64,000 bases of DNA. It comes from Hydrogenophaga sp. (GTDB lineage: Bacteria > Pseudomonadota > Gammaproteobacteria > Burkholderiales > Burkholderiaceae_C). The stretch covers positions 50,747 to 114,746 of the forward strand of contig NZ_JAABRQ010000011.1 of NCBI RefSeq assembly GCF_011390835.1. The letters are read 5' to 3'. The translations under genes and the position numbers were made by a program. Shown one piece after another: positions 48,942 to 59,543 of this stretch; positions within the stretch are counted from its first letter, which is position 1, and every line of letters begins with the position of its first letter. Below the pieces are notes generated by a model that searched no databases, had not been told where the DNA came from, and was given only the letters and a program-made list of their open reading frames with translations.

Positions 48942-49417
48942 CAGCGCTGCTGCCAGAAGTCGCGGTGTGGCGCGAGCATCTCGGCTTCGACCTCGGTAAC
49001 CGGGCCGGTGACGTCGATGGGCTTTTGCCCGCGAGCGATCACCTCGCGGCAGGGCAGCGATAGCGTGGGATTTTCTTCGTGGCTGCCGGTGAGCGCCAGC
49101 AGCGCTTCTTCACTCGCGCCGTAGACGATGCGCCCGATGTTGGCCCAGTAAATCGTGCCGGTGCACATCGCGCAAGGCTCGAAGGTGGTGACCAGAGTGC
49201 AGCGCGCCAGGTACTCGCCGGGCCAGTTGTCCGCTGCGTGCCGCGCTAAGGTTGACTCGGCGTGGTTCACCGTGTCGATGTTGCCCTGCTCGGCCAGCAC
49301 CGTCTCATCGTCGGGCCCGACAAGCAGCGCGCCGAAAGGATGGCGGCCCATGCAAGCAGCGCGTTGTGCTACCTCGTTGGCACGGCGCAGGTGTCGATGA
49401 ATCTGATGGGAGTTCAT
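48941..49417 (-). CDS. CMP/dCMP-type nucleobase deaminase, possibly guanine deaminase
   Basis: A 158-aa zinc deaminase. The catalytic HAE is in VNHAESTLA and the zinc cysteines are in FEPCAMCTGTIYWANIG. Size and the GTIYWA segment recall the small GuaD-type guanine deaminases, but cytosine or another pterin/purine substrate is possible. It lies between a purine-type ABC transporter and ureD on the same strand, so it probably acts on the imported base. Confidence 0.8.
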   Translation of the reverse strand: MNSHQIHRHLRRANEVAQRAACMGRHPFGALLVGPDDETVLAEQGNIDTVNHAESTLARHAADNWPGEYLARCTLVTTFEPCAMCTGTIYWANIGRIVYGASEEALLALTGSHEENPTLSLPCREVIARGQKPIDVTGPVTEVEAEMLAPHRDFWQQR

Positions 49418-49495
49418 TGGGTGACCCAGATTGGGCGAGTGAGCGGCAGCTGTTCAGATGAGCTGCGGAACGGGCTCCGCCCAGCCGCAGGTGTC

Positions 49496-49540
49496 GTCCC
49501 CCCGCGAAGGAGGGGGAAGCGCCTCAGGCGCACCGGGGAG
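49496..49540. repeat. GC-rich intergenic repeat, copy C
   Basis: CCCCCCGCGAAGGAGGGGG followed by AAGCGCCTCAGGCGC forms two adjacent hairpins. It resembles, less closely, copies A and B. It fills the gap between the deaminase and the ABC permease. Confidence 0.5.
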
Positions 49541-50305
49541 TCAATGTTGGCTCCCGCGATGCGCCCATCCCGTGGTGTGCTTTTCAACCCAGCTGAACAG
49601 CTCGTACATCGCCATGGCCATCGCCCCCACCACCAGCAGGCCGCTGAAGGCCAGGCCCATCTGCATCGAGCTTCCGGCCGAGATCAGCAGGTAGCCGATG
49701 CCTTCGTTGGACGCGGTCATCTCGGAGACGGTGGTGCCCACGAAGGCCAGCGTGATCGCGACCTTGAGCGAGCCGAAGAAATAGGGCATGGAACGCGGCA
49801 GGCCCACTTTGGTGAGCACGTCCCAGCGCTTGGCGCCCAGCACCCGCAGCACGTCTTCCAGCTCGGGCTCCAGCGTGGCCAGCCCGGTGGCGATGTTGAC
49901 CATGATGGGGAAAAAGCTGATGAGGAAGGCGGTCAGAATCGCCGGGCCCACGCCAATGCCGAACCACACCACGAGGATGGGCACAAAAGCGGCCTTGGGC
50001 AGGGCGTTGAACGCCGTCATGAGCGGGTAGACCGCAGCGTAGGCCAGGCGAGAACTGCCGATCAGGAAACCCAGCAACACCCCTACCACGATGGCGATGC
50101 CAAAGCCCGCCATCGTGACCCAATAGGTACGCCAGGCGTGACCCAGGATGATGTACTTGAATTCCAGCGTCTGTTCCCAGATGCGCGAGGGGCTGGGGAA
50201 GATGAACTCCGAGACACCGAAGCCGCGCGTGATCGCTTCCCAGATCAGGACGATCGCGACCAGCAGGATCAGCGGAGACCAGCGTTCGAGTTGTTTTTTG
50301 CTCAT
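49541..50305 (-). CDS. ABC transporter permease (TauC/SsuC type)
   Basis: A 254-aa inner-membrane permease with six hydrophobic segments. The EAA motif lies near KRWDVLTKVGLPRSMPYFF. It pairs with the adjacent ATPase and substrate-binding protein. The substrate is inferred below to be a purine or related base. Confidence 0.92.
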   Translation of the reverse strand: MSKKQLERWSPLILLVAIVLIWEAITRGFGVSEFIFPSPSRIWEQTLEFKYIILGHAWRTYWVTMAGFGIAIVVGVLLGFLIGSSRLAYAAVYPLMTAFNALPKAAFVPILVVWFGIGVGPAILTAFLISFFPIMVNIATGLATLEPELEDVLRVLGAKRWDVLTKVGLPRSMPYFFGSLKVAITLAFVGTTVSEMTASNEGIGYLLISAGSSMQMGLAFSGLLVVGAMAMAMYELFSWVEKHTTGWAHRGSQH

Positions 50306-50321
50306 GGCGTGTGGCTTTCCA

Positions 50322-51161
50322 TCACTGGTTGATCACGGCGCCGGTCTGGCGCATGGCACCAATGTGGCCGCGCAGCTCGTGCACGATATCGGTGAATTCT
50401 TTGGTGTAAGTCACTTCCAGGTCGCGGGTGCGCGGGATCGGGATCTCGCGCTGAACCACGAAGCGGCCCGGGCTGCGGCTCATGCAATACACGGTGTCGG
50501 CGAGAAACACCGATTCGCGCAGGTCGTGGGTGACCAGGATGACGTTGAAGCGCTGCGCTTCCCAGAGGTCGCGCAAGGTGCACCACAGCTCTTCGCGGGT
50601 GAAGGCGTCGAGCGCGCCAAACGGCTCGTCTAGCAGCAGCATCTTGGGCTCGTGGATCAGGGCGCGGCAGATGCTGGCGCGCTGCTGCATACCGCCCGAG
50701 AGCTCCCACGGGAACTTGGCCTCCATGCCGCCGAGGCCCACGCTGGCCAGCAGGCGACCGGCGCGCTCCACGTATTCCTTGCGCCGGTCCTTGAACTGGC
50801 TGCGATAGGGCTCCACGATCTCCAGCGGCAACAGCACGTTGTCCAGCGTGGTGCGCCAGGGCAGCAGCGAGGGTGCCTGGAAGGCCATGCCGGAGATCTT
50901 CAGTGGGCCCGTGACCGGCTGGCCATCGATCATGATTTTGCCCAGGCTGGGCATCTTCAGCCCGGTGGTGAGCTTCATGAAGGTGGACTTACCGCAGCCC
51001 GACGGGCCGACGATGGCGATGAACTCGCCTTGCTTGACCTGCAGGTTGATGTCCTCTACCGCAAAAATATTCTTCGCTTTGAGCTCTTCGTTGTAGGCGA
51101 GCCAGACGTCCTTGAAGTCGACGAAGGGGGCGCTGCTGGAAGCGGAATCTTGGGCTTGCAT
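50322..51161 (-). CDS. ABC transporter ATPase (TauB/SsuB type)
   Basis: A 279-aa nucleotide-binding subunit. Walker A is GPSGCGKSTFM, the Q-loop region is MAFQAPSLLPWRTTLDN, the signature is LSGGMQQRASICRAL and Walker B is MLLLDEPFGALD. The ATG at 51161 is preferred to one further upstream in the leader. It lies 16 bp before the permease gene. Confidence 0.94.
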   Translation of the reverse strand: MQAQDSASSSAPFVDFKDVWLAYNEELKAKNIFAVEDINLQVKQGEFIAIVGPSGCGKSTFMKLTTGLKMPSLGKIMIDGQPVTGPLKISGMAFQAPSLLPWRTTLDNVLLPLEIVEPYRSQFKDRRKEYVERAGRLLASVGLGGMEAKFPWELSGGMQQRASICRALIHEPKMLLLDEPFGALDAFTREELWCTLRDLWEAQRFNVILVTHDLRESVFLADTVYCMSRSPGRFVVQREIPIPRTRDLEVTYTKEFTDIVHELRGHIGAMRQTGAVINQ

Positions 51162-51229
51162 GCGTTGTCCTGAAAAAAAGGCCAGCCGCCAGGGGAGGGG
51201 GCTGGCCTGGGGCCGGGTGCGGGCCGGGC

Positions 51230-52261
51230 TTACTTCTTGGCTGCGGGCAAAACGTTGAGCACGGCTGCGCTGGGCAACATGGAGCCGTCCCACACCACCT
51301 TGGGGTCGACGCGGGCCTTGGTGTTGTAGGCATCGGAGACCTGCGAAGCCATCAGGGCCAGGCGGCCGGGCACGATCTGGCCAAAGCCTTCCTTGCGGGC
51401 ATCAGGGCTGGCCACGACAGCGTCAATGGCGAGCTGCAGGCGGCGGGTTTCCAGACCGACGTTGATGATGCCATCGCGCGCCTTGACCGACTCGATGCCG
51501 GTGGCCGGGCTGACCATGACTTCTTTAGCGCCTTTCGCAAAGGCAGTGAGGAAGGCCTTGACGGCGGCCGGGTTCTCCTTGATCAGCTTGGGACTGGCGA
51601 TGATGGCGTTGCCGTAGAGCTTCACGCCGTTGTCGGCGTACGGCATCATGACCACGTCCTCGACCTTGACGCCACGCGCTTCCAGGTTGAGCAAAGAAGT
51701 GAAGCCAAACCCGGTGATGGCGTCAATGTCACCGCGCACCAGCATGGTCTCGCGCAGCGGTGGGTCCATGGAGGTCCAGGCCACGTTGCTCACGTTGTTG
51801 GCCTTCTGGAAGATCGGGAAGGCCTTGCGCCCCGCGTCGAACACCGGCGCGCCCAGCTTTTTCCCATTGAGGTCAGCCGGCTTGGTGATGCCGCTTTTCT
51901 TGAGCGCGAGCACTGCGGCGGGCGTGTTGTTGTAGACCATCATCACGGCCACCGGCTTGTTGGGCGCATCCGGGTTGTTGGCGTGGAATTCCATCAGCGC
52001 GGCCATGTCGGCAAAGCCCATGTCGTAGGTGCCCGAGGCCACGCGGGTGACGGTGCCGCCCGAGCCATTGCCCGAGTCGATGGTCACGTCCAGCCCGGCG
52101 TCCTTGAAATAGCCCTTGGCGGCAGGGTGCAGGAAGAGGGCTGCTGGGCCTTCGAAGCGCCAGTCGAGCTGGAACTTGATCGCCGTTTCGGCATGGGCAC
52201 TCCCGAATGCAGCGGCTGCGGCCAGGGCGGCGGTGGTCTTGAGGAATAGGCGCTTGTTCAT
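51230..52261 (-). CDS. ABC transporter substrate-binding protein, NMT1/THI5-like
   Basis: A 343-aa periplasmic protein with a signal peptide (MNKRLFLKTTAALAAAAAFG, cleavage at AHA-ET). The mature start KFQLDWRFEGPAALFLHPA and GGTVTRVASGTYDMGFADMA fit the NMT1/THI5-like family that binds pyrimidine precursors, riboflavin-like compounds, sulfonates and others. A purine-related ligand is suggested by the TGTATACA palindrome 149 bp upstream and by the deaminase downstream. Confidence 0.9.
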   Translation of the reverse strand: MNKRLFLKTTAALAAAAAFGSAHAETAIKFQLDWRFEGPAALFLHPAAKGYFKDAGLDVTIDSGNGSGGTVTRVASGTYDMGFADMAALMEFHANNPDAPNKPVAVMMVYNNTPAAVLALKKSGITKPADLNGKKLGAPVFDAGRKAFPIFQKANNVSNVAWTSMDPPLRETMLVRGDIDAITGFGFTSLLNLEARGVKVEDVVMMPYADNGVKLYGNAIIASPKLIKENPAAVKAFLTAFAKGAKEVMVSPATGIESVKARDGIINVGLETRRLQLAIDAVVASPDARKEGFGQIVPGRLALMASQVSDAYNTKARVDPKVVWDGSMLPSAAVLNVLPAAKK

Positions 52262-52616
52262 GAAGGCTCCTGGAAACAGGGAAAAGTGGGAAAAAGAATC
52301 CGGCGGCTTGTGCCATACACGGGTTCAGCACAACGCAGCAAAAAGGGTGCCAGCTGAGGAGCAGCGGATCAGACTGCGGCGGCGCCTAGCGGTTTGTGAA
52401 TACAGAACGTGTATACATATTGTTCGGCGTACCGCAGTCTTCGTCATCATGGCTAACCCTGAATCGGTGCATGACCCGATTGAAGTTGCACCTAAGCGGT
52501 GCGACGGAAATGGGGCCAAGGGTCCACTTCGGTGCGCCCTGGCCACTGCGGGCGCGGCGATGCCGGACCATCGCCCGCCGACGGCGCATTGGAGGGAGGA
52601 GCGACCGGGTTCGCGT
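52262..52616. other. 355-bp spacer with operator, no gene
   Basis: Between the NCS2 permease stop and the substrate-binding protein start. It holds a TGTATACA palindrome at 52,410-52,417. Short open frames on the minus strand here are basic and without a family, so I see no gene. Confidence 0.65.
52410..52417. promoter_or_regulatory. Candidate GntR/FCD operator 1, TGTATACA
   Basis: A perfect 8-bp palindrome within ACGTGTATACATATT, 149 bp upstream of the substrate-binding protein gene on the minus strand. Confidence 0.6.
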
Positions 52617-53966
52617 TCAGTCCAGTTCCTGGGGCAGCAACAGGTTGAGCACGATAGAAATCACCGCCGCGGGAAGCAGGCCGCTGGTCATCAGCACCTG
52701 GGCCATCTTGGGCAAGTGCTGCAAGGCGTCGGGCGCCAGCTGCAGACCCAGGCCAATCGAGAGGGAGATGGCGAAAATCACCATGTTGCGCCGGTTCCAG
52801 GTTACGTCCGACAGCATGCTCACACCAGCTGCGGTGACCATGCCGAACATGATGATCACACCGCCACCCAGCACGGTGATGGGCATGGAGGCGATGACGG
52901 CGCCGAATTTCGGGATCAGGCCACAGACGATCAGGAACAGCGCGCCCAGCGTGACCACATGGCGGCTCATGACACCCGTCATGGAGATCAGGCCCACGTT
53001 CTGGCTGAAGCTGGTGTTCGGCAGACCGCCGAACAGGCCGGCGACGGCGGTGCCCAGGCCATCGGCGAAGGTGGCGCCCGAGATTTCCTTGTCGGTCGAT
53101 TCGCGCCCGGCACCGCCCTTGGTGATGCCGGAGACGTCACCCACGGTCTCCACCGCAGACACAACCGCCATGAAGCACATGCCGACGATGATGGCCCAGT
53201 TGACCTCCCAGCCGAACTTGAATGGCTCGGGTGCGGTGAACCAGGCCGCCGAGGCGATCGGAGCGAAGTTGACCTTGCCCAGCAGCAGGGCGTAGCCGTA
53301 GCCCGCGACCAGGCCGACCAGCACCGCGGCGACCGACAGCATGCCGCGGGTGAAGAACTTCAGCGCCAGCGTCACCACGATCACCACCAGGGCCACGGAC
53401 CAGTTGACCAGGCTTCCGAACTCGGGCTTACCCTTGAGCGGAATGCCGCCGGCAGCGTATTCGATGCCAACCTTGACCAGCGCCAGACCGATCATCAGCA
53501 CGATCAGGCCTGTGACCAGGGGCGGCAGCGCGTGGCGGATGCGGCCGATGAAAAAGCCCAGGAAAAAGTGGAAGATGCCGCCGATCACGATACCCGTCAT
53601 CAGGCCAGCCATGCCCGCCACACCAGCGCCGGCAACGGCCGGAATCATGATCGGGATGAAGGCAAAGCTGGTGCCCTGCACGATGGGCAGGCGGGCGCCG
53701 ACCGGGCCGAATCCGATGGTCTGCAGCAGGGTGGCAATGCCCGCGAGAAACATTGACATCTGGATCATGTAAATCATGTTCGGGAAGTCGGGCGAGTTCG
53801 ACCCGAACCCGAAGCCGGCGGCACCTGCCACGATGATCGCCGGCGTCACATTGCTCACGAACATGGCCAGCACATGCTGGATGCCCAGCGGAATCGCCTT
53901 GCCCAATGGTGGCGTGTAGTTGGGGTCTTTCAGCTGTTCGCGGGTACCGAGGCTGTTGGTTTTCAT
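52617..53966 (-). CDS. NCS2-family purine permease (urate/xanthine type)
   Basis: A 449-aa transporter of the nucleobase-ascorbate family with about 12-14 hydrophobic segments. GTSFAFIPIMIP, ETVGDVSGITKGG and the signature QNVGLISMTG are present. Urate or xanthine is the likely substrate given the purine degradation genes beside it, but base specificity cannot be read from these motifs. The ATG at 53966 gives the family N-terminus (PPLGKAIPLGIQHVLAMF). The operator lies 45 bp upstream. Confidence 0.9.
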   Translation of the reverse strand: MKTNSLGTREQLKDPNYTPPLGKAIPLGIQHVLAMFVSNVTPAIIVAGAAGFGFGSNSPDFPNMIYMIQMSMFLAGIATLLQTIGFGPVGARLPIVQGTSFAFIPIMIPAVAGAGVAGMAGLMTGIVIGGIFHFFLGFFIGRIRHALPPLVTGLIVLMIGLALVKVGIEYAAGGIPLKGKPEFGSLVNWSVALVVIVVTLALKFFTRGMLSVAAVLVGLVAGYGYALLLGKVNFAPIASAAWFTAPEPFKFGWEVNWAIIVGMCFMAVVSAVETVGDVSGITKGGAGRESTDKEISGATFADGLGTAVAGLFGGLPNTSFSQNVGLISMTGVMSRHVVTLGALFLIVCGLIPKFGAVIASMPITVLGGGVIIMFGMVTAAGVSMLSDVTWNRRNMVIFAISLSIGLGLQLAPDALQHLPKMAQVLMTSGLLPAAVISIVLNLLLPQELD

Positions 53967-54011
53967 CGATGGCTCCAATGAAGAGGTGCAGGGGTTGACA
54001 CCCACAAAAAG

Positions 54012-54019
54012 TGTATACA
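54012..54019. promoter_or_regulatory. Candidate GntR/FCD operator 2, TGTATACA
   Basis: The centre of AAAAAGTGTATACACATT, a 10-bp perfect palindrome, 45 bp before the permease ATG. This is a good position for repression. Confidence 0.65.
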
Positions 54020-54092
54020 CATTATGTGTACTGAAAGATAAACTATTCTGTGGGTAAACCCTGAGGGTGGCCGCCATCTGTCCAATGGTTGC

Positions 54093-54120
54093 GAAAAAAA
54101 AGGGGCGCCTGAGCGCCCCT
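54093..54120 (-). terminator. Terminator of the malic enzyme gene
   Basis: AGGGGCGC and GCGCCCCT pair around a CTGA loop. On the minus strand a run of eight or more Ts follows. It lies 20 bp after the malic enzyme stop. Confidence 0.85.
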
Positions 54121-54140
54121 AGTACGTGTCGAGTGTCGTG

Positions 54141-56438
<2,298 letters not shown>

Positions 56439-56449
56439 GTGTCTCTCAC

Positions 56450-57703
56450 TTATTTTGGTTGCAGCAGGTCAAACAGGGTACGCGCAATCACCTTGGTGGC
56501 GCAACGCAGGTCGCTGAGCGCGAGTCGCTCGTCGGCGCGCTTGGCGTGCGACTCGAGCACCGTGCGCGGGCCTGCACCATAGATCACGCCCGGGATACCG
56601 CGCTCGACATACAGGCGCACATCGGTGTACAGCGGCGTGCCTAATGCAGGAATCGCTTCGCCCATCACCGCCTGCGCGTGTCGCTGGATGGCTTGAACCA
56701 GTGGCTGGTTGCCTGGCAGCGGCTTCATGGCGCGCGACAGCAGCAGGCGCTTCACGTCCACCGTGATCTGTTTTCCACCGCGTGGCGGGTTGTAGCTCGC
56801 CGCCGCTTCGGCGATGGTCTGGCGGATGGACGCCTCGACCTCGGCCGGATCCTCTTCGGGGATCATGCGGCGGTCGATGTTGAGTACCACCTTGCCCGGG
56901 ATCACGTTGGTGTTGGTGCCGCCGACGATCTGGCCCACGTTGAGGTAAGGGTGGGTGATGCCTTCGACATTCGATGTGACCTTCAGGTAGTCGGCATTGA
57001 GCGCATAGAGCGCGTTCAGGATGTGGGTGGCGGCCTGCAGGGCGTCGGTACCGCTGTCGGGAATGGCGGCGTGAGCCATGTCGCCGTTCACCGTGACCTG
57101 CAGCTGCAGGCAGCCGTTGTGAGCCACCACCACCTGGTAGCTGAAACCGGCGGCGATCAAGAGGTCGGGCTTGGTGAGGTCCTGTTTCAGCAGCCAGTCG
57201 GGGCCGACCACACCGCCGAACTCTTCGTCGTAGGTCACGTGCAGTTCCACGCCGCCGGCCAGCTTGGCCTGCAGCGATTCCAGCGCGCGGATGGCAAAGG
57301 TGAAGCTGGCGATGTCGCACTTGCTCACCGCGGTGGCACGGCCGTACATGTAGCCATCCACGATCTCGCCGCCATAGGGGTCGTGCGTCCAGCCTTCACC
57401 GGGCGGTACCACATCACCATGGGCATTCAGCGCAATGGTTTTGCCACCGTCACCGTAGCGCCGGCGCAGGATGAGGTTGGTGACGGACTCCAGACCCGCT
57501 GCCTTGACTTCGGCATCGGGCACCACGTGTTTCTCGGCGTTCAAGCCCATCGAGGCGAGCAGTTCGGCGGTGCGCTCGGCGTGCGGTGCGTTGTTCCCAG
57601 GCGGGGTGTCGGTTGGCACGCGCACGAGCTCCTGCAGAAAACGCACTTCTTCGTCAAAGTGGGCGTCGATCCAGGCGTCGAGTTGCTCCAGGGCTGTGGT
57701 CAT
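56450..57703 (-). CDS. M20-family metallohydrolase of the purine cluster
   Basis: A 417-aa di-zinc amidohydrolase of the ArgE/DapE group. Metal ligands are in LNAHGDVVPPGEGW and YDEEFGGVVGPDW. The dimerisation domain contains VTVNGDMAHAAIPDSG, and GTPLYTDVRLYVERGIPGV is near the end. It lies between the UraD-allantoate amidohydrolase fusion and maeB, so the substrate may be a ureido or carbamoyl compound from allantoate. It is not clearly AllC-like, since that activity is already in the neighbour. The ATG at 57703 is chosen because the upstream extension is basic and overlaps the next gene. Confidence 0.85.
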   Translation of the reverse strand: MTTALEQLDAWIDAHFDEEVRFLQELVRVPTDTPPGNNAPHAERTAELLASMGLNAEKHVVPDAEVKAAGLESVTNLILRRRYGDGGKTIALNAHGDVVPPGEGWTHDPYGGEIVDGYMYGRATAVSKCDIASFTFAIRALESLQAKLAGGVELHVTYDEEFGGVVGPDWLLKQDLTKPDLLIAAGFSYQVVVAHNGCLQLQVTVNGDMAHAAIPDSGTDALQAATHILNALYALNADYLKVTSNVEGITHPYLNVGQIVGGTNTNVIPGKVVLNIDRRMIPEEDPAEVEASIRQTIAEAAASYNPPRGGKQITVDVKRLLLSRAMKPLPGNQPLVQAIQRHAQAVMGEAIPALGTPLYTDVRLYVERGIPGVIYGAGPRTVLESHAKRADERLALSDLRCATKVIARTLFDLLQPK

Positions 57704-57752
57704 GTAGTTGGGTCTCGTGGGTATGGAAATGGGGGAAGTCGGGATGCGCGGG

Positions 57753-59534
57753 CTAAGCGGTCTCGGTGGCCAGTTGTTGCAACAGGTGCGAGAACGCGTG
57801 GACGCAGAGATCGATGTCGTCGCTGGTGGTCGACTCCAGCGGGTTGTGGCTGATACCGCTATTGAGACCGCGCACGAACAACATGGCTTGCGGCATGATT
57901 TCATGCAGCTTCATGGCGTCGTGACCCGCTCCGCTGGGCAGGCGGTGCAGCGGCACGCCCAGCGCGTTCACCGCTTTTTCCCAGCGCGCTTGCCAGTTGG
58001 GGGCGCTGGGAGCAGCGGCGGCGCGCATGGTTTCTTCCAGCGAGTGGTGAACGCCGCGGCGCTCGCAGATCGAGTTCAGCTCGGCCAGCACGTCCCGCGC
58101 CAGCGCGTCTCGCTGAGCATCGCTCGGTGCGCGCAGGTCGAGCGAAAACGTGCAGTGGCCCGGCACCACATTGACCGATCCGTTGGGCACTTGCAGCATG
58201 CCGATGGTGGCCACCGAGTCGCCGTCCTGGCGCGCTCGCTGTTCAGCGTAGAGCGAGAGTTCGGCCACGGCACAGGCAGCGTCGCGCCGCCGATCCATGG
58301 GCGTGGTCCCGGCGTGGCAGGCCATGCCGGTCACGGCGCCCTGGTAACGCAGGCTGGCATTGATCGAAGTGACCACACCGAGTGGGATATCGAGCTCGTT
58401 GAGCACCGGACCTTGTTCGATGTGCACCTCAACGAATCCCAGGTAGCGCGACGGGTCCCGCTTGAGCGCCTGGATGGGTTCCAGCGTGGCGGGCAGGCCA
58501 GCGTGCTGCATGGCTTCGCGCATGGTGATGCCATCGGCATCGCGCTGCTCCAGCCAGGCCGGGTTGAAATGGCCGGTAAGCGCGCCCGATCCCAGAAACG
58601 TGGCCTTGTAGCGCTGGCCTTCTTCTTCGGCAAAGCCCACCACTTCAATGCCGAAAGGCAAACGTTGTTTGGCCTGGTGCAGCTGCAGCACGCAGGCCAT
58701 CGGCACGTAGATACCGAGGCGGCCGTCGTACTTGCCGCCGTTTCTGACCGTATCAAAGTGACTCCCGGTGAGCAGGGCCTGTGCATCGGGCGTGGCGCCC
58801 AGGTAGCGTCCCACCACGTTGCCAACCGCGTCGATGTGCACCTCGTCAAAACCGCAGTCGAGCATCTGCCGTTGCAAATGCACGGCACAGGCGCGGTGCG
58901 CGTCGGTGAGGTAGGTGACGGTGAGTTGACCCAGCTCGGCGTAGCCTTGGTCGGTGTGTTGCGCCAGCGATTCGTGCCAGTCCCAAACGGCGTGGCCCAG
59001 CGTGGGCTCGACGCCGAACTTGTCGTTGAGCCGGATTTCGGCGATGCGGTGGATGTGGCGCAGGCACTCGGCCCGCTCAAAATCAATCGGGTTGTGCAGC
59101 CGACGTTCAAACGTGGCGATGATCTCGGCCTTGCTGAGGCCGGTGCCGCGTGGGCCGCGCACCGCGAGGATGAAGGGAAAACCGAAGCGGGCGTTGTACT
59201 CGGCGTTGAGCCGCTGGATATGGGCAAATTCGTCTGGCGTGCACTGCGTCAAGCCAGCTTTGCTCTGCTCGTTGGTGGACTCGGCGGTGAGCGTCTGGCT
59301 CACCATGGCCTTGCCCGCGAGTTCCGGGTGAGCTCGGATCAAGGCGAGCTGGGGCTCCGGCCCGGCCGCATGCAGCACCTGCGCGCAGGCGTGCTTCAAG
59401 GCCGCCAGCGAGGCAAACGGGCGCTTGGCCATGGCTAGCTCGGTGATCCAGGGCGAGTGCTCGTACAGGCCGTCGAGCAGTTGCACTGCTTCGTGCAAAG
59501 GCGCTGCGTTGAGTTGGTCCAAGGTGATGGGCAT
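57753..59534 (-). CDS. Fused OHCU decarboxylase and allantoate amidohydrolase
   Basis: A 593-aa two-domain enzyme. Residues 1-165 are OHCU decarboxylase (UraD), with catalytic His69 in LIRAHPELAGK and FGFPFILAVRG. Residues about 170-593 are an M20 carbamoylase/allantoate amidohydrolase with LLTGSHFDTVRNGGKYDG (His259, Asp261, Asp270), GFAEEEGQRY, EVHIEQGPVL and GHDAMKLHEIMP. The first domain gives S-allantoin and the second acts after allantoinase, so the two steps are not consecutive. PuuE, the missing step, is the adjacent upstream gene. Confidence 0.93.
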   Translation of the reverse strand: MPITLDQLNAAPLHEAVQLLDGLYEHSPWITELAMAKRPFASLAALKHACAQVLHAAGPEPQLALIRAHPELAGKAMVSQTLTAESTNEQSKAGLTQCTPDEFAHIQRLNAEYNARFGFPFILAVRGPRGTGLSKAEIIATFERRLHNPIDFERAECLRHIHRIAEIRLNDKFGVEPTLGHAVWDWHESLAQHTDQGYAELGQLTVTYLTDAHRACAVHLQRQMLDCGFDEVHIDAVGNVVGRYLGATPDAQALLTGSHFDTVRNGGKYDGRLGIYVPMACVLQLHQAKQRLPFGIEVVGFAEEEGQRYKATFLGSGALTGHFNPAWLEQRDADGITMREAMQHAGLPATLEPIQALKRDPSRYLGFVEVHIEQGPVLNELDIPLGVVTSINASLRYQGAVTGMACHAGTTPMDRRRDAACAVAELSLYAEQRARQDGDSVATIGMLQVPNGSVNVVPGHCTFSLDLRAPSDAQRDALARDVLAELNSICERRGVHHSLEETMRAAAAPSAPNWQARWEKAVNALGVPLHRLPSGAGHDAMKLHEIMPQAMLFVRGLNSGISHNPLESTTSDDIDLCVHAFSHLLQQLATETA

Positions 59535-59543
59535 GGCGGGGTC

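Noticed and set aside
52325..52546. A 73-codon minus-strand frame in the permease/SBP spacer
   Set aside because: Basic, no family, and it covers the candidate operator.
52116..53756. A 546-codon plus-strand open frame opposite the NCS2 permease
   Set aside because: Extremely His/Gln/Asp-rich antisense of hydrophobic codons; a shadow.
57708..59438. A 576-codon plus-strand open frame opposite the UraD-AllC fusion
   Set aside because: Antisense shadow with no recognisable domain.
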